Source: Chryseosolibacter sp964551035
GTDB lineage: Bacteria > Bacteroidota > Bacteroidia > Cytophagales > Cyclobacteriaceae
Assembly: GCA_964551035.1 (NCBI GenBank)
Contig: CAZKBK010000001.1
Coordinates: 186,001 to 250,000 of the forward strand
Direction: 5' to 3'
DNA: 64,000 nt
Position numbers and translations under genes: made by a program. The notes under the pieces are model-generated. The model searched no databases. It was not told the DNA's origin and worked only from the letters and a program-made list of their open reading frames with translations. Shown here piece by piece: positions 31,129 through 40,388 of the stretch (positions are counted from its first letter, which is position 1; each line of letters begins with the position of its first letter).

Positions 31129-32991
31129 TTAATCGAGGGTGAATTCCTCTTTCCAGTTGTTCGTTTCCTGCCAGGCGGGTTGGCGGTGTTTTTCAAAGAG
31201 GAAGTTGCCGACCACGAGGACGTCCATTTCGGTCCGCATGAAACAGCGATACGCATCGTCGGGACTGCAAATGATAGGCTCTCCGCGGACGTTAAAGCTG
31301 GTGTTGACGATGACGCCGTAGCCGGTGAGTTTCTTGAACTCGCTTACGAGTTCATAGTACCTGGGGTTGGTTTCCTTGTGGACGGTTTGAATGCGGGCGG
31401 AAAAGTCGATATGCGTGATAGCCGGCATATCTGACCGGAGGTGATACAATTTTTCCTTGAGGGAAAGCGCATGATATCCCTCAGGCAGGGGGTTGCGTCG
31501 TTGGCTGGCCACGGGCTGAACCAATAGCATGTAGGGGGACGTGGAGTCGTGCTCAAAATATGCGCAGCACTCTTCGGCGAGCACCGAAGGGGCAAACGGT
31601 CGGAACGATTCCCGGTATTTTATTTTTACGTTGAGTTTCTTCTGCATGTCTTTGCTTCGGGGATCACCCAGAATGCTGCGGCCACCGAGCGCGCGGGGTC
31701 CGAACTCCATGCGGCCCTGCATCCACCCGACTACATTGCCTTCTGAAAGTTTTTGCGCTACCTCGCGGCAGAGCGCCGTGTGGTCCGAATACGGTTGGCA
31801 GACTGCTCCATATTTCCGGACTACTTTCTCCACATCCTTGTCGGTAAACTCCGGCCCGAGGTAAGACCCCTTCATGCCGTCCAGGCAAACAGGGAGCCTG
31901 CGTTCCCGGTCAAAGTAGATGTGATATGCGGCCTGGGCGGCGCCCAGTGCGCCTCCGGCATCGCCGGCTGCGGGCTGGATAAAAATATTGCGAAAAATTT
32001 TGGCGTTGTAGACTTTCCCGTTGGCGACACAATTCAAGGCTACACCGCCGGCCATACAGAGATAATCCGCGTTGGTCAACCGCTTTGCTTCGTGCGCCAT
32101 TTTGAGTACTGCCTCCTCGGTGACCTCCTGAATGGCGAGGCCCAGGTTACAATGGTGCGCCTGGAGTTCGTCCTCGGGCTTGCGCGTCTTGAAGCCGAAG
32201 AGTTTTTCCCACTTTTCTTCGTCAACCATCTTCAGGCCCGTTGCGTAGTCGAAGTAGTTCTGGTTGAGCCAAACCGATCCGTCCTCCTTGATGTCGGCGA
32301 GTTCGTTTTTGATGATCTCAACGAATTTCTTCACCTGGGCGCTGCCGGGAACACCGTAGGGTGCCAATCCCATGAGTTTATATTCCCCGGAATTCACCTT
32401 GAAGCCGAGGAAATCGGTAAATGCCGAATACAGCAGTCCCAGCGAATGCGGAAATTTCAGCTCTTTAAGTATCCGGATGTCCTTTCCCTTTCCGTGGCAA
32501 ATGGAGGCCGTCGCCCATTCGCCTACGCCGTCGATCGTGAGGATCGCGGCCTCTTCGAACGGCGATGGATAGAACGCGGATGCGGCGTGCGACAGGTGGT
32601 GTTCGGGGAACAAAAGCCGTAGTTTTTTCCTGTTGAATTCCTGAACCTTCGAAAGCTCTTCGATAAGAAGGCGTTTCAGGAACATCTTTTCCCGGAGCCA
32701 CACCGGCATGGCGGTGATGAAGGATGACAGCCCGCGGGGAACGAAAGCATAGTACGTTTCAAGAAGTCGTTCGAACTTCAACAGGGGTTTGTCGTAGAAT
32801 GCAACTGCGTCCAGCTGATCGAGTGTGGTGCCCGCATAGTCGAGGCAGAATTGAACAGCGTTGGCAGGGAAGTTGGGATCATGCTTCTTTCGCGTGAATC
32901 GTTCCTCCTGGGCTGCGGCGATGATCTCTCCGTCATCAATAATGGCGGCGGCTGAATCGTGATAGAAAGCGGAAATACCTAAGATTTTCAT
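31129..32991 (-). CDS. NodU/CmcH-family carbamoyltransferase
   Basis: A 620-aa enzyme of the NodU/TobZ family. The N-terminal Kae1-like half (about residues 1-360) begins MKILGISAFYHDSAAAIID and contains QEERFTRKKHDPNFP, PEHHLSHAASAFYPS and TIDGVGEWATASI. The C-terminal YrdC-like half (about 400-590) has GWMQGRMEFGPRALGGRSIL. It uses carbamoyl phosphate and ATP to place carbamoyl groups on hydroxyls, probably on sugars of the local exopolysaccharide. It is grouped with SGNH, DUF5989 and SxtJ genes on the same strand. Confidence 0.94.
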   Translation of the reverse strand: MKILGISAFYHDSAAAIIDDGEIIAAAQEERFTRKKHDPNFPANAVQFCLDYAGTTLDQLDAVAFYDKPLLKFERLLETYYAFVPRGLSSFITAMPVWLREKMFLKRLLIEELSKVQEFNRKKLRLLFPEHHLSHAASAFYPSPFEEAAILTIDGVGEWATASICHGKGKDIRILKELKFPHSLGLLYSAFTDFLGFKVNSGEYKLMGLAPYGVPGSAQVKKFVEIIKNELADIKEDGSVWLNQNYFDYATGLKMVDEEKWEKLFGFKTRKPEDELQAHHCNLGLAIQEVTEEAVLKMAHEAKRLTNADYLCMAGGVALNCVANGKVYNAKIFRNIFIQPAAGDAGGALGAAQAAYHIYFDRERRLPVCLDGMKGSYLGPEFTDKDVEKVVRKYGAVCQPYSDHTALCREVAQKLSEGNVVGWMQGRMEFGPRALGGRSILGDPRSKDMQKKLNVKIKYRESFRPFAPSVLAEECCAYFEHDSTSPYMLLVQPVASQRRNPLPEGYHALSLKEKLYHLRSDMPAITHIDFSARIQTVHKETNPRYYELVSEFKKLTGYGVIVNTSFNVRGEPIICSPDDAYRCFMRTEMDVLVVGNFLFEKHRQPAWQETNNWKEEFTLD

Positions 32992-33016
32992 GTATTCAAG
33001 GCGATGATGAGGTTTA

Positions 33017-34063
33017 TCAGTTGTCCCGAACTAAAATTCTTGTACCAACCGTATGCGGTGGCATCTCAACGTATTCGCTGATCTTTCTTGCGAGTTTTTG
33101 ATGTCCGTGCGCATTGATATGGTCGTCGAGAATAAAAAAGTCACCTTCCGACAGCACTTCATCCGCGCGGAATGTGACGATGTTTGGCCACGTGTGTGGG
33201 TCAAGCTGCACCAGCGAATCGAGGGCGGCGATAAAGCCGTCATCCTTCAACGGGCCGAGTAGGTCTGCCCGAAAGACGATGATGGTCAAACTGTCGCGCT
33301 CCGGAAGGGAGCGGCCAACCAGGTCGAGGAAAATCTTTGCTTCGCGGGCGCTGTTCGTCGTATCTCTTGCCGCGGGCCGAATGGCGGTCTTGAGGATAGA
33401 GCGGCTGATACCAGCGACATACTTGAACGGATAATAGGTAGTGCGATCAGCAATAGCCCGCTTCAGGCTGTCGTATTGCTGCTTGCTTCGGATGGGTAGC
33501 CGATATCCGTTGTCCACGTAGGTGACATTCTCCTTGTAATCGTTGCGGTGGTACTGGATGACAAGGTATTTCATTCGAGTGGTGTTGATGCGGTTGAGCA
33601 TCATCATTTCGCGGGCTGTACCATACGATGAAACCCCCGCGTTCAGCACTTTGAGTTGCGTCAACCCTTCCAGTACCTGCGGGAATGCTTCTTCCTGGCC
33701 AACGCCCCAACCCATGGCGAATGAATCGCCAAGGACGACGACAGCCGGACCCTGCAATGACTGGTGGTCGTCACGAACGCCCGCGGGGTTGATGGCGTTC
33801 CGCACACTGAATTCGCGATTCTCGAACGTGCACGTGCCCGGGTTCAGGGTGTAAAAGAGCTCGGGGTCGTACCGCGCACAAGCGGTAACCTGAATGATGC
33901 TCCGGTCCTGGAGCAGATAGACCCGCTGAAAATGAGGGAGGAGAAAGGAGGGTATCTGCCCGGGATTATTCAATCCCGTCCAGACCAGCGTCTCCAGGGC
34001 AGTAAGCAGGATGAGGGTTACAAAGACATTGATCAGGATGAATCGGATCTTGGCGATGGTCAT
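33017..34063 (-). CDS. Membrane-anchored SGNH/GDSL-like hydrolase
   Basis: A 348-aa protein with an N-terminal membrane anchor (IRFILINVFVTLILLTALETL) and an SGNH domain: block I VVVLGDSFAMGWGVGQEEAF (nucleophile Ser), NAGVSSYGTAREM, and the catalytic DDHINAHGHQKLA near the C-terminus. Proteins of this type neighbour carbamoyltransferase genes in polysaccharide loci. The role could be esterase or acyl/carbamoyl transfer chemistry on the glycan. ATG 34063 starts the membrane anchor; the frame extends 26 codons more. It is 25 bases upstream of the carbamoyltransferase gene. Confidence 0.8.
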   Translation of the reverse strand: MTIAKIRFILINVFVTLILLTALETLVWTGLNNPGQIPSFLLPHFQRVYLLQDRSIIQVTACARYDPELFYTLNPGTCTFENREFSVRNAINPAGVRDDHQSLQGPAVVVLGDSFAMGWGVGQEEAFPQVLEGLTQLKVLNAGVSSYGTAREMMMLNRINTTRMKYLVIQYHRNDYKENVTYVDNGYRLPIRSKQQYDSLKRAIADRTTYYPFKYVAGISRSILKTAIRPAARDTTNSAREAKIFLDLVGRSLPERDSLTIIVFRADLLGPLKDDGFIAALDSLVQLDPHTWPNIVTFRADEVLSEGDFFILDDHINAHGHQKLARKISEYVEMPPHTVGTRILVRDN

Positions 34064-34311
34064 GGAATGGAGGTTCGGATGAATGTGTCGACGAAAAAAA
34101 AACCGTTCCGATGTCCCGCCTCCAATTCGTCGCGCTTTCACGGCAACCCGGGCCGGTCAGGGTCGGGACCATCGCCTTCTCGGCGTTCGCTAGTGTGCGC
34201 TTGTTTGCATCGTTGACTTTCTTCCTCAACCACGGTAAGCATGAAGGCCGAACGAGGACCTCGCGCGTCAGGGTGGTAGCGCACCTTTGTGATTCCTCTC
34301 GGGGATTGCTT

Positions 34312-35673
34312 TCAATTGAACTCCACTGCGCCTACGTCGAAACCCCGCCCGCGGGGCCTTGGCCGATTAAAGAAATCAAATGTGAGGGCGGGGTCATACA
34401 TGCGCAGGTCGAGTCCCCGGTCTATCACGCGCGGGCAGGTGTTCATGGTGAAGGAAACGCCAAAGGAATCGATGCCCTGAATGAGCGTTGAATCCTGCGT
34501 GAAAATGTTGTTAAGCATGGTCACTGGCGCACCTTTGGGGTTGAGTTTCTCGCCGGCCCCGACCACCAGGTTGTTGGCAATAATTTTCTCTCCGCCCAGG
34601 TTATTGTAAAAGACGAATCCATTTCTCCCTGAGTTGTAGATGGTGTTGTTGAAAATCCTGACATATCCGTCGGGAAGGTATACACCCATGGTTGGACTTT
34701 TCGTGCCGTTGAATCCGTCGCCCCCTGCATTAATGATGATGTTGTTGAAGATCTCGTTGTTTCCCATACCCTGGAACATGATGCCGTGGCCCGTTCCGGT
34801 ATCGATCAGGTTGTTGTAGGCCTTTCCGGTAACGCCGTCTGCCAGTATGAGGCCTTCATTATGGGCGTTGTGGTTTTTTGTTCCATAATTTCGGATCACA
34901 TTGTTATAAATCTCACAGTCCTTATCGGCATTCTTGACCTGGATGCCGTCGTAGCCGGTGTTCTCGATGAGGTTGTTGTAGACGCGAAGGCCCTGGATGG
35001 CGTGTGACCAGGTTTTCTCGGGACATTTGCTTTCCGTCCGCCCTTTATAGAATCCGTGGCCGATGTACAAGCCTTCACCACCCACGTCGTGGATATAGTT
35101 GTCATGAATGGAGACATTTTTCATGATCCATGCCTGTCGCGTCGAGTCTGTAAACAATTCGCAATCCTGGTAAGGACTTGTTTTGATGCCCATGCCTGCG
35201 AAGCCGGCGTTCTTACCAGTGCCGTTGGGTTCGTACCCGGCCACCTCGACACGCGCCACCTCGAAGTCGGTGGTGAAGGTCTCGAACGTGATGAAAAAGC
35301 TCTTTTGAATCGAGACCTTGATTCCATACCGCTCAACCCGGGCTCCGTCGCCAAGAAGTTGGAAGTTCTCTGAATGGCTGAACCGTAGACCATCCGAAAT
35401 AAAGGCCTTCCCGTTGCAGTTTCGGATGATGACGGGGTCACCTTTCGTCCCCTTGATGTTTTGCATCTTAACACGCTTGTAGGCTTGCCTTGAGTCAAAA
35501 CAAACGATGTCACCGGGTTTGATCGACAAGGTCTCGCCATCCGTCAGGTATCCGGAAACGATGTGATCGCACGCCGAACAATCAAATACTTCGCTTTCGG
35601 GACTATGGATAGAAAGGATGGGTGACGAGGCCGAGCAAAGGATCAGTATTAAAATATGGAGTGCGTGTTTCAT
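34312..35673 (-). CDS. Secreted right-handed parallel beta-helix protein
   Basis: This 453-aa protein has a signal peptide (MKHALHILILILCSASSPILS) and a ladder of beta-helix coils rich in Asn (IHDNYIHDVGGEGLYIG, LRVYNNLIENTGYDGIQV, IYNNVIRNYGTKNHN, AYNNLIDTGTGHGIMF, IFNNTIYNSGRNGF). It ends with RGRGFDVGAVEF, a common terminator of secreted beta-helix proteins. The fold is typical of polysaccharide lyases, epimerases and binding proteins, so it probably acts on the polymer made by this locus. No catalytic residues can be assigned. The 248 bases to the SGNH gene show no gene. Confidence 0.85.
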   Translation of the reverse strand: MKHALHILILILCSASSPILSIHSPESEVFDCSACDHIVSGYLTDGETLSIKPGDIVCFDSRQAYKRVKMQNIKGTKGDPVIIRNCNGKAFISDGLRFSHSENFQLLGDGARVERYGIKVSIQKSFFITFETFTTDFEVARVEVAGYEPNGTGKNAGFAGMGIKTSPYQDCELFTDSTRQAWIMKNVSIHDNYIHDVGGEGLYIGHGFYKGRTESKCPEKTWSHAIQGLRVYNNLIENTGYDGIQVKNADKDCEIYNNVIRNYGTKNHNAHNEGLILADGVTGKAYNNLIDTGTGHGIMFQGMGNNEIFNNIIINAGGDGFNGTKSPTMGVYLPDGYVRIFNNTIYNSGRNGFVFYNNLGGEKIIANNLVVGAGEKLNPKGAPVTMLNNIFTQDSTLIQGIDSFGVSFTMNTCPRVIDRGLDLRMYDPALTFDFFNRPRPRGRGFDVGAVEFN

Positions 35674-35757
35674 AATCGGCATTTCAACGGATCAACACTC
35701 AATAATACCATACCTTGTTCCGGCTGCTGGCATTGTTTTTTGGAATTTGCCAATGTC

Positions 35758-36591
35758 ATGACATTTAAAACAAGGTTTGATTTTCGGAAGTTTGTGCGGT
35801 CGGTTCAGGTCTTTTTTCCATCGCTGCAGGACTACCGGTTTGGGTTTCAACGTGGAATACGCGGGATGTTCAATATTGTGCATGAGGACGACTTCCGCAT
35901 ACTCGACTACCTGGAGCCTGGCGAAGGTCAGGTGTTGGTTGACGCAGGCGCAAACCGAGGGGACGCGATTCAATCGATGCTCATGAAGCAGCCGTTGTGC
36001 CGGGTCGTAGCCTTCGAGCCAAACCCTGTATTGGTTGAAAAATTGAAAAGGATCTACAGGAATGACCCGCGGGTACGCATTGAGGCGGCCGGGCTTGGCA
36101 GCAAAGACATCGACATTGACCTTCACCTGCCTTTCTACCGGAACTATATGTTCGACGGTCTGGCATCGTTTCGCAAGGAGAACGCGCGCGACTGGCTTCG
36201 TACCCGGATCTATGGATTCCGCCCCGAGCACCTTTCGATTCGAAAGGTTTCTTGTACCATCAATCGCCTTGACCGTTATCATCTTAATCCAGCCTTTATC
36301 AAGGTCGACGTCCAGGGATACGAGCGCGAGGTGCTGTTGGGTGCGGCGGAAACACTGAAGAACGCCCGACCTGTGTTGTTGATCGAAACACCCGGAGAAT
36401 CGGAGTGCCGCCTGTTGCGTGAATTGCGCTATGCACCCTTTGTGCTGGTGAACGGGACGGTGGTTGAAGGCACGGGTAACTACAATGTCCTCTTCTTTCC
36501 CGATGAAAGGGTGCCAGCCCTGACCCAACGCCTCAAGGCGGCTTCGTTCGCACCGCGCCCTGAAATGCCCGCGGGAAAAACCGGCTTTTAG
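35758..36591 (+). CDS. FkbM-family methyltransferase
   Basis: A 277-aa SAM-dependent methyltransferase: VLVDAGANRGDAIQSML (motif I, about residues 59-75), CRVVAFEPNPVLVEKLKRI (about 81-99) and FIKVDVQGYEREVLLGA (about 180-196), all classic FkbM motifs. FkbM enzymes O-methylate sugars or natural products; here the target is probably an exopolysaccharide sugar. ATG 35758 is chosen because MTFKTRFDFRKF begins the domain; the upstream extension has no family-like sequence. It is divergent from the beta-helix gene. Confidence 0.9.
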   Translation: MTFKTRFDFRKFVRSVQVFFPSLQDYRFGFQRGIRGMFNIVHEDDFRILDYLEPGEGQVLVDAGANRGDAIQSMLMKQPLCRVVAFEPNPVLVEKLKRIYRNDPRVRIEAAGLGSKDIDIDLHLPFYRNYMFDGLASFRKENARDWLRTRIYGFRPEHLSIRKVSCTINRLDRYHLNPAFIKVDVQGYEREVLLGAAETLKNARPVLLIETPGESECRLLRELRYAPFVLVNGTVVEGTGNYNVLFFPDERVPALTQRLKAASFAPRPEMPAGKTGF

Positions 36592-36721
36592 TTTCGGTCT
36601 CCGCAATGCTTCGTGAGGCCGCACCGCGGTTGGCTTATCTTTTTATACTGAAAGCGGGTCTTTACCTGGCATTTCTAGAGGCTGAATGGCGAAAATAACA
36701 ACTCTTTAATCACTCGAACGG

Positions 36722-38938
36722 ATGGATCTTCTGGTATTGGCGAAAGTAGTCTTACGAAAGCTGTGGATCATTTTGTCGGTTCCGCTGATTGCGGCCTTTG
36801 CTGCGTTCCTGTTTACCATGGACATGGAGGATTCTTACCTCTCCACGGCTCAGGTTTCCACCGGGTTCACTACAAACGATCAGGCCATTCTCACCGAAGA
36901 GCGATTCAACTCCCGGGATGCAGATATCAAATTCAGCAACCTGCTCAATTCGATGAATTCCGGCCTGGCATTCAACCTTTTGTCATACCGGCTGTTGCTC
37001 CACGACCTCAGCGGAAAAGAACCGGCATTCCGGCGGCCCGACCCGGGGGCGTTTTCAACCACGGAAGAGGAAGTCGCCCGCGCACGGGAGGCGATTCAGC
37101 GGAAGCTTGACAGCCTGGCGCCCTTGTCGACAACGGACCCCGAGTATCCGCTGATTCGAAAGTTTCTTGACGCCTATGGGTATGGTTACACCAATCTCAC
37201 GGAACGCATGCTGATCGAGCGCGTTCCCAACACGGACTACGTGCAGGTCGATTTTCGCTCAAGCGATCCCAATCTCGCGGCCTTTGCCGCCAACACTTTT
37301 TGTCAGGAGTTCATCCGTTATCAAAAGTCGCTAAAGACGGAACGAGGCGGCGAATCTGTGGATTTTTTGAAGCAGCTTGTGGACAACAAGAAGGCTGAAC
37401 TCGATGCTAAGCTTGATGCGCAGAAGGCCTTCGCGTCCACCAACCAGGTCTACGACACCGATGCGAGTGCCGTGCGCATGAGCCAGATCTCGTCATTGGA
37501 ATCGGAACGCGACATTATCCGGAGCCGGCTGTACCGGTTGCGGCTCACCATCGACAGGCTGAAGGACGACATCGCGCGGCTTTCGGCGCCTGCGGCCACC
37601 AACAATAACCAGAAGATACTCGAACTTCGCGCGCAGATAAACCGTCTGAATGAACGCTACATTACTACCGGTTCTTCCAGTGACCAACTGTTGGACTCCC
37701 TGAACATTCTTCGCGAACAACTCAGGATCCAGCAGGACTATGCCACGCGCCAGGGCCCGTCATTGCCGGAGGGATACACGGTGGCCGACCTGAAGATCAA
37801 GCTCAAGGACACGCAGATCGAGCAGGAGGTTGAAAGTTCAGCCCTCGCGGTGGTGGAGACGAAACTCGGCGCGTTGCGCGGCAGTGTGTCGGGGTCGCTC
37901 ACAAAAGAGGCGCAACTGGCTGCCTTGCAAAAGGAGGTCGATTTCGCCAGCAAGGAATATCTCGATGCTGTGGAAAAGTACAACCTCGCCAAAAGCCGGA
38001 TGCTGGCGACCAGCACGTTGCGGCAGGTGCTCACCGCGATTCCACCCGTAAGTCCTGAAACATCCACGCGCTGGCTCATTGTAGGGCTCGCCGCATTCAG
38101 CAGTTTCTGCCTGTGCCTGTTCGTGGTGGTTGCGCTGGAGGTGCTTGACGGATCGGTCAGGACTCCCGATCGCTTCAAGCGCATGGTCGGGCTGCCGCTT
38201 CTCGGGGTGATCAATGAGATCGATAGCAGGAGTTTTAATATTCGCACCTATTTCAACCAACAGAATGGTCTTGAAGACACCGAAATGTTCAAGTCGCTGC
38301 TGAGGAAATTACGCCACGAAGTTCAGTCGCTTCCCGGCAAGGTGTTTCTGTTTACCAGTCCAAAGCGCCGTGATGGTAAAACCTTCATTATGTTTTCCCT
38401 TGCCTATGTCCTTAGCCTTGTTGACAAGCGGGTTCTGATCATAGACACAAATTTCAAGAATAATTCTTTGTCGCAATTGTTGGGAAGAAATCATGGCGAC
38501 CTGAAAGTGCTGGACAGCAGGAAACGAAAATTGCTGGTGAGCGCCAATAACGACGGTCGGAAGGAGCAGCCTGAATACGAACACGAGAACTCCTATGACC
38601 TGATCAACCCGACCAAATACCGGAACATCTACATCGTTGGCAATTCCGGGGGAGGACATGAATCACCTGCTGAAATTCTTTCCGGCCGGGACTTCACGAA
38701 CCTGATCGCGACCCTGTCCGATAGTTTCGACTACGTGCTCCTGGAGGGAGCGGCCCTCAACGAATACTCCGACGCCAAAGAGCTGGCGACCTATGCCGAC
38801 AAGGTGATAGCGGTGTTTTCGGCGACCTCGACCATCCGTCAACTCGACCGGGAGTCGATACATTATTTTAAGACGCTTGGGAAGAAATTCGGCGGCGCTG
38901 TGCTGAACCGTGTCGACACAAAAGACTTTCGACTATGA
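36722..38938 (+). CDS. Wzc-like polysaccharide co-polymerase with divergent BY-kinase domain
   Basis: A 738-aa protein with membrane helices near residues 14-32 and about 445-470 enclosing a long periplasmic coiled coil (about 200-420), then a cytoplasmic P-loop domain (about 535-738). This is the Wzz/Wzc layout for chain-length control. The Walker A is abnormal: TSPKRRDGKTF keeps GKT but lacks the first glycine, and the Walker A' is DTNFKNNS. No tyrosine-rich C-terminal tail is present (it ends VDTKDFRL). Autokinase activity is therefore uncertain. It overlaps the convergent response regulator by 6 bases. Confidence 0.88.
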   Translation: MDLLVLAKVVLRKLWIILSVPLIAAFAAFLFTMDMEDSYLSTAQVSTGFTTNDQAILTEERFNSRDADIKFSNLLNSMNSGLAFNLLSYRLLLHDLSGKEPAFRRPDPGAFSTTEEEVARAREAIQRKLDSLAPLSTTDPEYPLIRKFLDAYGYGYTNLTERMLIERVPNTDYVQVDFRSSDPNLAAFAANTFCQEFIRYQKSLKTERGGESVDFLKQLVDNKKAELDAKLDAQKAFASTNQVYDTDASAVRMSQISSLESERDIIRSRLYRLRLTIDRLKDDIARLSAPAATNNNQKILELRAQINRLNERYITTGSSSDQLLDSLNILREQLRIQQDYATRQGPSLPEGYTVADLKIKLKDTQIEQEVESSALAVVETKLGALRGSVSGSLTKEAQLAALQKEVDFASKEYLDAVEKYNLAKSRMLATSTLRQVLTAIPPVSPETSTRWLIVGLAAFSSFCLCLFVVVALEVLDGSVRTPDRFKRMVGLPLLGVINEIDSRSFNIRTYFNQQNGLEDTEMFKSLLRKLRHEVQSLPGKVFLFTSPKRRDGKTFIMFSLAYVLSLVDKRVLIIDTNFKNNSLSQLLGRNHGDLKVLDSRKRKLLVSANNDGRKEQPEYEHENSYDLINPTKYRNIYIVGNSGGGHESPAEILSGRDFTNLIATLSDSFDYVLLEGAALNEYSDAKELATYADKVIAVFSATSTIRQLDRESIHYFKTLGKKFGGAVLNRVDTKDFRL

Positions 38939-39364
38939 ACCGCTCACGCTGTTGGGATGCTTGCAACGGTCCCAGTACTGTAAAATCAGGCGCAGCGTCT
39001 GTTCCGCGTCGGCGAAGCTCGGTTCTTTCAGAAACAATCCCTGGACCGTAAGGCTATAGGCTTCGCGAATCTGCGATGGACTTGCCCCTGTCGTAAAGAA
39101 AACAAAGGGTATGGACTTCTGGCGAAGGTAGGGGTCATCATTGATGTGCCTGCGCAATTCCAGTCCGTCCATCTCTGGCATGTTGATGTCGCACAGGATA
39201 ATAAAGGGCTTGTCGTGGGTGACGCGAAGGTAAGCCAGCAATTCGATGGCCGTTGGAAAACACAGTACGCCGTTCGACACCTCCAGTTTTTCGATCACTT
39301 CGCGAAGGATGAACTGGTCGTCGGCGTCGTCGTCAACGATAATGATGGGACCGGAATTTTTCAT
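38933..39364 (-). CDS. Stand-alone response regulator receiver
   Basis: A 143-aa single-domain receiver. Acidic pocket DDDADD (residues 11-16), phosphoacceptor D59 in IILCDINMPEMDG, Thr in FFTTGAS and Lys113 in LFLKEPS are visible. It lacks an output domain, resembling Rcp1/CheY-type regulators. It follows the sulfotransferase gene on the same strand (18-base gap) and ends convergently with the Wzc-like gene. It probably feeds a signal into polysaccharide production or a partner histidine kinase elsewhere. Confidence 0.9.
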   Translation of the reverse strand: MKNSGPIIIVDDDADDQFILREVIEKLEVSNGVLCFPTAIELLAYLRVTHDKPFIILCDINMPEMDGLELRRHINDDPYLRQKSIPFVFFTTGASPSQIREAYSLTVQGLFLKEPSFADAEQTLRLILQYWDRCKHPNSVSGS

Positions 39365-39382
39365 TGGGTGATTCGTAAGGGC

Positions 39383-40363
39383 TCAGGCAAGCCAGTGTGA
39401 AAGATCTTTTCCAATGAGGCTTTGGAGCTTTTGAATATCATCGCCATAAACCTCGTGGGTGAGCCGGTGTTTGATGCGGGGGTTGAGCTTTGGACGTACC
39501 AGGTTCTTGCTTCGCAAACCGTTTACGGTGCGCTGCACGGAGATATTATTTTTGAGTTTGTTCACGACACCGTCAGGTAACAGTGTCTTTAACGTAAGGT
39601 TCACGATGCCTTTTTGTCCGTAGATCCGGTCGAGGAACCTATTGCGGATAATTCCGGACTGGTTGTACCTCACCGTGAAGTCGGGGCTGAATGCCGGGTC
39701 GACGCCAAGAAAAGTAAAAATATCGCTCAACACTTTTTTCGGCTGCTCGTTGAGCTCCTCGTAAAGGTGTACGCTAATCTGTTTTGCCGGAAACAGCCGG
39801 TAGAAGGGCGAAAGGTTTCTGAAGTAGAATCCTTCCTTGATCAGGTCGTTGCGCCGCCACCAGATGCTGTTTCGGTCGAGGCAATCCGAAAAGTCGGGCG
39901 TCGGCACGCGACCGTCCCGGGCAAGGTGGAGAAATCGTGAGTATAGCCGGCTGGCGGGTTGCCGGAGTATAGCGATGAGTTTGACGTTGGGATTGTAAAA
40001 ATGAATTCGCTGCGGGGCTTGCGGATGGTACATATACGTGTTCGACGTCTCCCCCTTGCGCTGGCCGGGCGCGGCGTCACGAAAAAGCGCAAGGTAGTCG
40101 TCCAGGTTCGTGATGGATTGCTCGTAGTGCTTTATCTCGTCGGGGTCGTCGTTGAGGTCGGCACGCTGCGTGTTTTCATATCCGAAGAAATTGGGCTCTT
40201 TTACTTTGGGTATAAAAATTTCCGGATGTTGCTTGAGGTACTTGTCGAGGGAGGTGGTGCCGGATTTACCAGCTCCAATGATGAGAAAATCAGGAAGGAG
40301 TTCAAGATTCCTATGAGTGCCCGAAGGGTTGTCGTAACCGGCTATATTCAGTGTTTCAGTCAT
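39383..40363 (-). CDS. Sulfotransferase-family protein
   Basis: A 326-aa protein with the PAPS-binding 5'-PSB loop IIGAGKSGTTSLDKYLKQHP (residues 28-47) and a 3'-PB-like segment RQPASRLYSRFLHLARDG (about 130-147). These are the motifs of heparan/heparin-type sulfotransferases (Sulfotransfer_1). It probably sulfates the exopolysaccharide. Divergent from the flippase gene with 25 bases between starts. Confidence 0.9.
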   Translation of the reverse strand: MTETLNIAGYDNPSGTHRNLELLPDFLIIGAGKSGTTSLDKYLKQHPEIFIPKVKEPNFFGYENTQRADLNDDPDEIKHYEQSITNLDDYLALFRDAAPGQRKGETSNTYMYHPQAPQRIHFYNPNVKLIAILRQPASRLYSRFLHLARDGRVPTPDFSDCLDRNSIWWRRNDLIKEGFYFRNLSPFYRLFPAKQISVHLYEELNEQPKKVLSDIFTFLGVDPAFSPDFTVRYNQSGIIRNRFLDRIYGQKGIVNLTLKTLLPDGVVNKLKNNISVQRTVNGLRSKNLVRPKLNPRIKHRLTHEVYGDDIQKLQSLIGKDLSHWLA

Positions 40364-40388
40364 CGCAATGCATTAAAGGTTCATAACA

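Noticed and set aside
35692..36624. 310-codon minus-strand open frame opposite the FkbM methyltransferase
   Set aside because: The plus strand has unmistakable FkbM motifs; the minus product has none.
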